Shown here: positions 59,793 to 64,000 of the stretch, one piece after another
Layout: every line of letters starts with the position of its first letter
Numbering within the stretch: position 1 is the first letter of the stretch
Program-made: the position numbers and the translations under genes
Assembly: GCA_029216955.1 (NCBI GenBank)
Contig: JANAVB010044018.1
Location: forward strand, 2,382,359 to 2,446,358
Length of the DNA stretch: 64,000 nt
DNA from: Iris pallida
Lineage: Eukaryota > Streptophyta > Magnoliopsida > Asparagales > Iridaceae
Reading direction: 5' to 3'
The notes under the pieces: model-generated
Database searches by the model: none
Told to the model about the DNA's origin: nothing
The model's input: the letters and a program-made list of their open reading frames with translations, nothing else

Positions 59793-60605
59793 ATCTCCCA
59801 CTTATACTCAAAGCATTGCTTTTCAGTATACTGTTACACCTTTTCTGTCGGACTCTAACCTGATGGGAACAACATGTGAATGTGTTAAAAAAAGTATATG
59901 GACCGTAGACTCAACACGCAGAGCGACAAGAATTAATATTGTCCTTATCAATACTCCTTCCTGTCATTTTATATAACTTTAAAATTTTCTCATGTTCTTT
60001 ATTCCTATTTGCAACTTCTTCTTCATTAATTACAAAAAAAGGCTACTAGTGGAAAGTTCAATGAACCTTCTGTACTTCCAAAACTTTTGGATATTTTGAC
60101 CCAAAACTGTGTCCATTGACCCATGCTCTTAAGCTGAAAAACACTAAATGCTAGTCGTCATATCTGCTATAGCTCGAGCATATCAGCCGTTGTGCTTTAG
60201 CTGACCTTTTCCTTCACACGTAAGTGTACAGTCTCATGTATGTTGCAAATGTATGTGTGGCATCTTGTGTGTGGGTTCATTTGAACAATTTCCTTTTTAT
60301 TGATTCAAATGGATAGGCCCCTTGTAATGCCCATACAAAAGGAACAAAGGTACTATGGGTTGGTTTGCCAATGATAACACTTCTCTTGGAGAAAATGGCT
60401 ACCAGAGTTGCCGGTTCATTTTTTTCCATCTATACTGTACTAGTATCTTTCCAATAGGCAGAGAGTACCAAATTAGAAATAAAAAACATTAGGTTTAATT
60501 TCTACAAGTAGGAAATCTAAGCATGCACATGTATAAATATCCGTCCTAACTTAAGCTAGAAATTTATTTTTAAATATCTTCCCTAATTAAAATATAGGAT
60601 TTTAT
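59793..60605. other. AT-rich DNA, no gene seen
   Basis: Starts with the short copia interior remnant. After that there is no reading frame or repeat I can assign. The TTTAT at 60601-60605 would be one target copy for the next element. Confidence 0.5.
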
Positions 60606-61348
60606 TGTTGGAGTCCAGTCTGGATTAATAGCATATTTATGGAGTCCAAATCTGATTAAATATTTGATTTAATTTGATTTGGATGTCCATAATTAGTGCT
60701 GGACTATTTTAGATATAATATGATTCTTATTAGAGGGTTTCCTATTTAAGAGATTCTATTATAATCTAAAATAGGATGTTGATGGACTATTTTAGGTGTA
60801 GTAGGATTCTTATTTGAGGGCTTCCTATTTAAGAAATCCTATTATGACCTAAAATAGGTTTTTTCTCATCCTATATATATGGGGTGAGGGTGGAGGCACA
60901 AAGCACAGCACAAAAGTAGAGATTCGAGGTGCTCGTCTAGAGAAAATCTAAGAGAAAGTTCCGCACTTTGCTCTTAGGACTTTGCCATCCATGACAGAAG
61001 GAAGAATAGATCTAATCGAGGGATCGTCAACTTTGGTTAGGAAGATTGCTACGGATTGGTGAGTGATTTCAATTATAATTTTTCTTTTCTTCTTGAGTGA
61101 GGTGAGGTGGTTGAACCTATTAGGGCAAAGGGTTCAACATTAGTTTTTGTTAATCTTGTAATTTCATCTGAGTTATAGAGATTGGGATTTGTCCGGATGA
61201 CATAGTCACCGCCATATAGTTGTCTTTATCTGTGCTTGGTGTCCGTTAGACGGGGGTTGGTTATTTCAGGTAGGTTGGCCTAAGTTTTCGTTGCGGCAAC
61301 GTTTCAGCACGATATCAGAGCGCAGAAGGACATATCCGATTTCCAACA
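60606..61348 (+). repeat. 5' LTR of the gag-only element
   Basis: TGTTGGAGTCC to TTCCAACA, 743 bases if the second primer-like site is the true one. U3 holds two tandem units (60701-60775 and 60784-60858), each an imperfect inverted repeat (CTATTTTAG...CTAAAATAG), followed by TATATATA at 60872-60879. Confidence 0.85.
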
Positions 61349-61350
61349 TT

Positions 61351-61362
61351 TGGTATCAGAGC
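61351..61362 (+). promoter_or_regulatory. Primer binding site, with an upstream near-copy
   Basis: TGGTATCAGAGC, 2 bases after the LTR end ...CCAACA. A near-copy CGATATCAGAGC lies 41 bases upstream at 61310-61321, directly after ...TTCAGCA. If that were used the LTR would be 39 bases shorter. The true 3' LTR end is outside the window, so this cannot be settled here. Confidence 0.8.
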
Positions 61363-61396
61363 TTTGAAGGTTCTGGCAACCACGTCTACATAGCAG

Positions 61397-62395
61397 ATGC
61401 ACACTCGTATGATCATCTTTACAGAGGAAAACTGGACGATTTGGAAACCAAGGATGGAGGATCTACTCTGGTGCAAGGACTTGCATGGTCCGTTGGAGGG
61501 CGACAACGCAAAACTAATGGACAAAGCTGCTGAAGACTGGAAACGACTGGATCGGAAGGCCGTTGGATTCATCCGCCGATGGCTGGATGATTCGGTGTTT
61601 CACCACGTGTCCATGGAGAGTTCAGCAAAAGCATTATGGGAGAAGCTGCAGTCGCTGTATGAAATGAACATGGCTGGCAACAAGGCATTTCTTATTCGCC
61701 AACTCGTCAACTCGAAGTACACGGAGGGTGCCCCAGTGGTACAACACCTGAACAAGGTTCAGGATATCATCAATCAACTGTCTGCGATGAAGATGGTGAT
61801 TGATGATGAGCTTCAGGCCCTACTGCTATGGAGCTCTCTGCCGAAAAGCTGGAAGATGTTAGTGGTGTCGATGAGCAACTCCGCACCGGATGGAGTTGTC
61901 ACGATGGAGGCAGTCAAAAGTAGCTTGTTGAATGAGGAGGTCCGACGCAAGCAAGTAAAATCATCACAGGAGTCCGCTCTGGTAACTTCCTACGGAAAGG
62001 GAAGATCCAATTTACAGACGAAAACATGGGGGAGTTCTCGAAATCTTGTGATTGTGGACCGCAAGAAGGGCTGCTATCACTGTGGTGAAAGGGGTCATAT
62101 CAAGATGAACTGCATTAAGCTCAAAGCTGAGAAGGCAAAAGGCAAGGACGATCAGGAGGATCTCACAGCAATGGAAGATATCATCATCGCAGCAACCGAC
62201 GCAGAGGAACCTTGTGGCATGTGTCATGACGGCGACTGGGTCATGAACACGGAGGCATCGTATCATGCCACTCCATATAGGAGGATCTTCACGTCATACC
62301 ACGACGGCAGGTTTGGACGTATGAAGATGGGCGACAAGGGGACATCTGCAGTTGTAGGCATTGGTAATGTGCACTTGACAACGGGAGCTCGGTGA
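61397..62395 (+). CDS. gag: gag (UBN2-type) with zinc knuckle and inactivated protease start
   Basis: 332 codons, intact. Residues 10-20 (ENWTIWKPRM) are the usual copia gag start. Residues 40-185 form a UBN2-like helical capsid region (ALWEKLQSLYEM, LLLWSSLPKSW). The zinc knuckle CYHCGERGHIKMNC is at residues 226-239. From about residue 281 the frame enters protease, but the active site reads VMNTEASYH instead of the usual V(M/I)DSGASxH: Asp to Asn, Ser to Thr, Gly to Glu. A frameshift near 62380-62395 then ends it. The likely role is particle protein for a parasite of full copia elements. The ATG at 61397 lies about 35 bases after the primer site; an earlier in-frame start is not needed. 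Confidence 0.9.
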   Translation: MHTRMIIFTEENWTIWKPRMEDLLWCKDLHGPLEGDNAKLMDKAAEDWKRLDRKAVGFIRRWLDDSVFHHVSMESSAKALWEKLQSLYEMNMAGNKAFLIRQLVNSKYTEGAPVVQHLNKVQDIINQLSAMKMVIDDELQALLLWSSLPKSWKMLVVSMSNSAPDGVVTMEAVKSSLLNEEVRRKQVKSSQESALVTSYGKGRSNLQTKTWGSSRNLVIVDRKKGCYHCGERGHIKMNCIKLKAEKAKGKDDQEDLTAMEDIIIAATDAEEPCGMCHDGDWVMNTEASYHATPYRRIFTSYHDGRFGRMKMGDKGTSAVVGIGNVHLTTGAR

Positions 62396-62600
62396 AAAGT
62401 TCGTTCTTAAGGGTGTGCAACATGTACCGAGTTTGCATTACAACTTGGTTTCGGTAGGGAGGCTGGCAGATGATGGCTGTCGCAGTCTGTTTAGGGACAA
62501 AGATTGGATGCTTGCAAAGGGTTCCCAACAGCTGGCTCAGGGAGATTTGTGTTGTGGCATGTACAGGCTCAAGCTGCTGAACTGTACAGGTAGGCCACAG
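62396..62600 (+). pseudogene. Pre-integrase remnant
   Basis: Right after the frameshift the reading continues as GVQHVPSLHYNLVSVGRLADDGC and WMLAKGSQQLAQGDL, the gag-pre-integrase lead-in found in complete copia elements. The similarity stops before the His/Cys core. The open frame 62415-62933 continues without a recognisable domain. Confidence 0.8.
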
Positions 62601-63420
62601 ACACCGGATAGAGACTCGAAGGGTGCTCGACAGGAGGTGGTTCGTCGAGAACTTGCTGAGGAGGGACTTTTAGGTACTTTGAGGGATACAGAGGATTCGG
62701 TTCATCGAGACAAAGTGACGGATGGTGGTGAGTCAAACATTGATGGTCAGTCTATCGGTCCCATGACAACTGGTCGATTTCCAGGTGGGGGTTGCTCTAC
62801 GGATCCAATTTTGGCGACGGGTGGTTTGCCAAAGCTTCACGGAGTGACATTAATTTTAGCAGTTCGAAGCCAGGAAGGAGATCAATGTTTGCAGCAAACT
62901 CAATCTGAGGCGGGCGCATCATCATTCACATAGTTCAGGGGGGAGCTATGGGTCATTGACGGCATATATGGTGCATGATGTTCTGCTCGAGGACGCATGT
63001 CTATGGGGGAGATTCTAGTTCAGCTACGAAGGTGGGTAGGTTCAGGAGTTCGAATCTCAGGAGGATCGTACCGTCTGCTTGGTTGGGCCAGCCAAGGATG
63101 AAGAAGTTCGTCGGAACGTTAACACTTTTCGGTGGATCACAAAAGTCGGAGACAGGCAGCCGAGACTTGCGGTGAGTCTGATCGTCAGGGACTTTGATCT
63201 TGATCGTGTTATTGATATTGGCAGGATCTCAGTGGTGCAAGAGGTGCTACGCATGGCAGCTAGCGTCGACGTGACGGTCGAGGAGCTGGAGACGAAGGAA
63301 GATGCAAAGCAGCTCGGAGATCGAAGATCAGTGGCATGGGGGAGCAGGAACTCTATCGTATGACGACAAGCATGGAGTCCAGTTGAGGAGCCATGGGGTC
63401 AACACTGTCTCATCAGACTG
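62601..63420 (+). other. Tail of the gag-only element, no known domain
   Basis: Fills the place of integrase, RT and RNase H. Open frames at 62415-62933 and 63079-63363 (with VRDFDLDRVIDIGRISVVQEV) show nothing I recognise. It could be a deletion-joined remnant or captured DNA. The last 60 bases look like the normal approach to a copia polypurine tract. Confidence 0.45.
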
Positions 63421-63431
63421 GAGTGGGAGAT
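63421..63431 (+). promoter_or_regulatory. Polypurine tract before the 3' LTR
   Basis: GAGTGGGAGAT directly before TGTTGGAGTCC. Confidence 0.85.
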
Positions 63432-64000
63432 TGTTGGAGTCCAGTCTGGATTTGGTAATAGCATATTTATGGAGTCCAAATCTGATTAAATATTTGATTT
63501 AATTTGATTTGAATGTCCATAATTAGTGCTGGACTATTTTAGATATAATATAATTCTTATTTGAGGGTTTCTTATTTAAGAGATCCTATTATAATCTAAA
63601 ATAGGATGTTGATGGGCTATTTTAGGTGTATTAGGATTCTTATTTGAGGGCTTCCAATTTAAGAAATCCTATTATAACCTAAAATAGGTTTTTTTTCATC
63701 ATATATATATGGGGTGAGGGTGGAGAAACAAAGCACAGCACAAAAGTGGAGATTCGAGATGCTCGTCCACAGAAAATCTAAGTGAAAGTTCCGTACTTTG
63801 CTCTTAGGACTTCGTCATCCAAGACAGAAGTAATAATAGATCTAATCGAGGGGTCGTCAACTTCGGTTAGGGAGATTGCTACGGGTTGGTGAACGATTTC
63901 AATTGTAATCTTTCTTTTCTTCTTGAGTGTGGTGAGGGGGTTGAACCTATTAGGGCAAAGGGTTCAACATTAGTTTTTGTCAATCTTGTAATTTTATCTG
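63432..64000 (+). repeat. 3' LTR of the gag-only element (cut by the window end)
   Basis: First 569 bases of the LTR, matching 60606-61170. A small insertion (GGTAATAG where the 5' LTR has AATAG) near 63463 and scattered substitutions separate it from the 5' LTR. TATATATA near 63702-63710. Confidence 0.88.

Larger units (their letters stand above)
60606..64000 (+). mobile_element. TR-GAG-type non-autonomous copia element
   Basis: 5' LTR 60606-61348, primer site 61351-61362, gag 61397-62395, a protease and pre-integrase remnant to about 62580, a non-coding tail, polypurine tract 63421-63431, and 3' LTR from 63432, cut by the window end. There is no room for integrase, RT or RNase H and none is seen. 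Total size would be about 3.6 kb. Such gag-only elements are known in plants and need enzymes from other copia elements. Both LTRs are clearly alike by eye, and gag is open, so this is among the younger elements here. Confidence 0.88.

Overview
This window looks like about 64 kb of nuclear DNA from a flowering plant, lying deep in a transposable-element-rich region. I find no intact host gene, no tRNA or rRNA gene, and nothing bacterial. The plant call rests on five things: Ty1/copia elements with initiator-Met tRNA primer sites; a Tat-lineage Ty3/gypsy element with the second RNase H typical of that plant lineage; CACTA-like DNA elements; a LINE zf-RVT fragment; and long (TA)n tracts. Names such as 'G array', 'copia-1' and 'LTR-A' are mine. 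Similarity statements come from reading by eye, not from computed alignments.

Layout. 1-874: unassigned DNA with two (TA)n tracts. 875-3849: minus-strand Ty1/copia element (copia-1), with gag, the start of protease and the 5' LTR. 3850-16231: a Tat-like Ty3/gypsy array on the plus strand, ordered partial LTR, internal 1, LTR, internal 2, LTR. Both internal regions lack the reverse-transcriptase core, so the family looks non-autonomous. Internal 1 carries an antisense, apparently spliced gene (9826-9084) with its own G-box and TATA. 16237-18111: remnant of another LTR element with a primer site. 18112-30263: a second minus-strand copia element (copia-2), with 3' LTR, a downstream third ORF, RT/RNase H, integrase, protease and part of gag. 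A 4.65-kb CACTA-like element (24240-28890) carrying captured gene pieces interrupts it. A second CACTA-like end begins at 30264.

33088-55104: a nest of related gypsy LTRs. Two type-A copies (33088-35455 and 52468-55050) bracket a 5.5-5.6-kb direct repeat (35880-41519 and 44130-49627). Each copy of that repeat contains a 3.3-3.4-kb type-B LTR. A minus-strand gypsy RNase H and integrase fragment (49628-50600) is cut exactly at the end of a type-B LTR. A palindromic 166-bp MITE sits inside a (TA)n tract at 35459-35624. 55130-56440 is a minus-strand LINE fragment. 56441-60605 is AT-rich and unassigned except for a copia 3' LTR at 58739-59792.

60606-64000 (running off the window) is a small plus-strand copia element with gag but no integrase, RT or RNase H, and with a destroyed protease active site: a TR-GAG-type non-autonomous element.

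As a system, most of this DNA is decayed or parasitic on other elements. The most interesting item is the antisense spliced gene in the Tat element. Next come the reiterated ATGCGGC motif of that element, the gag-only copia element, and the CACTA element with captured exons and palindromic subterminal repeats.
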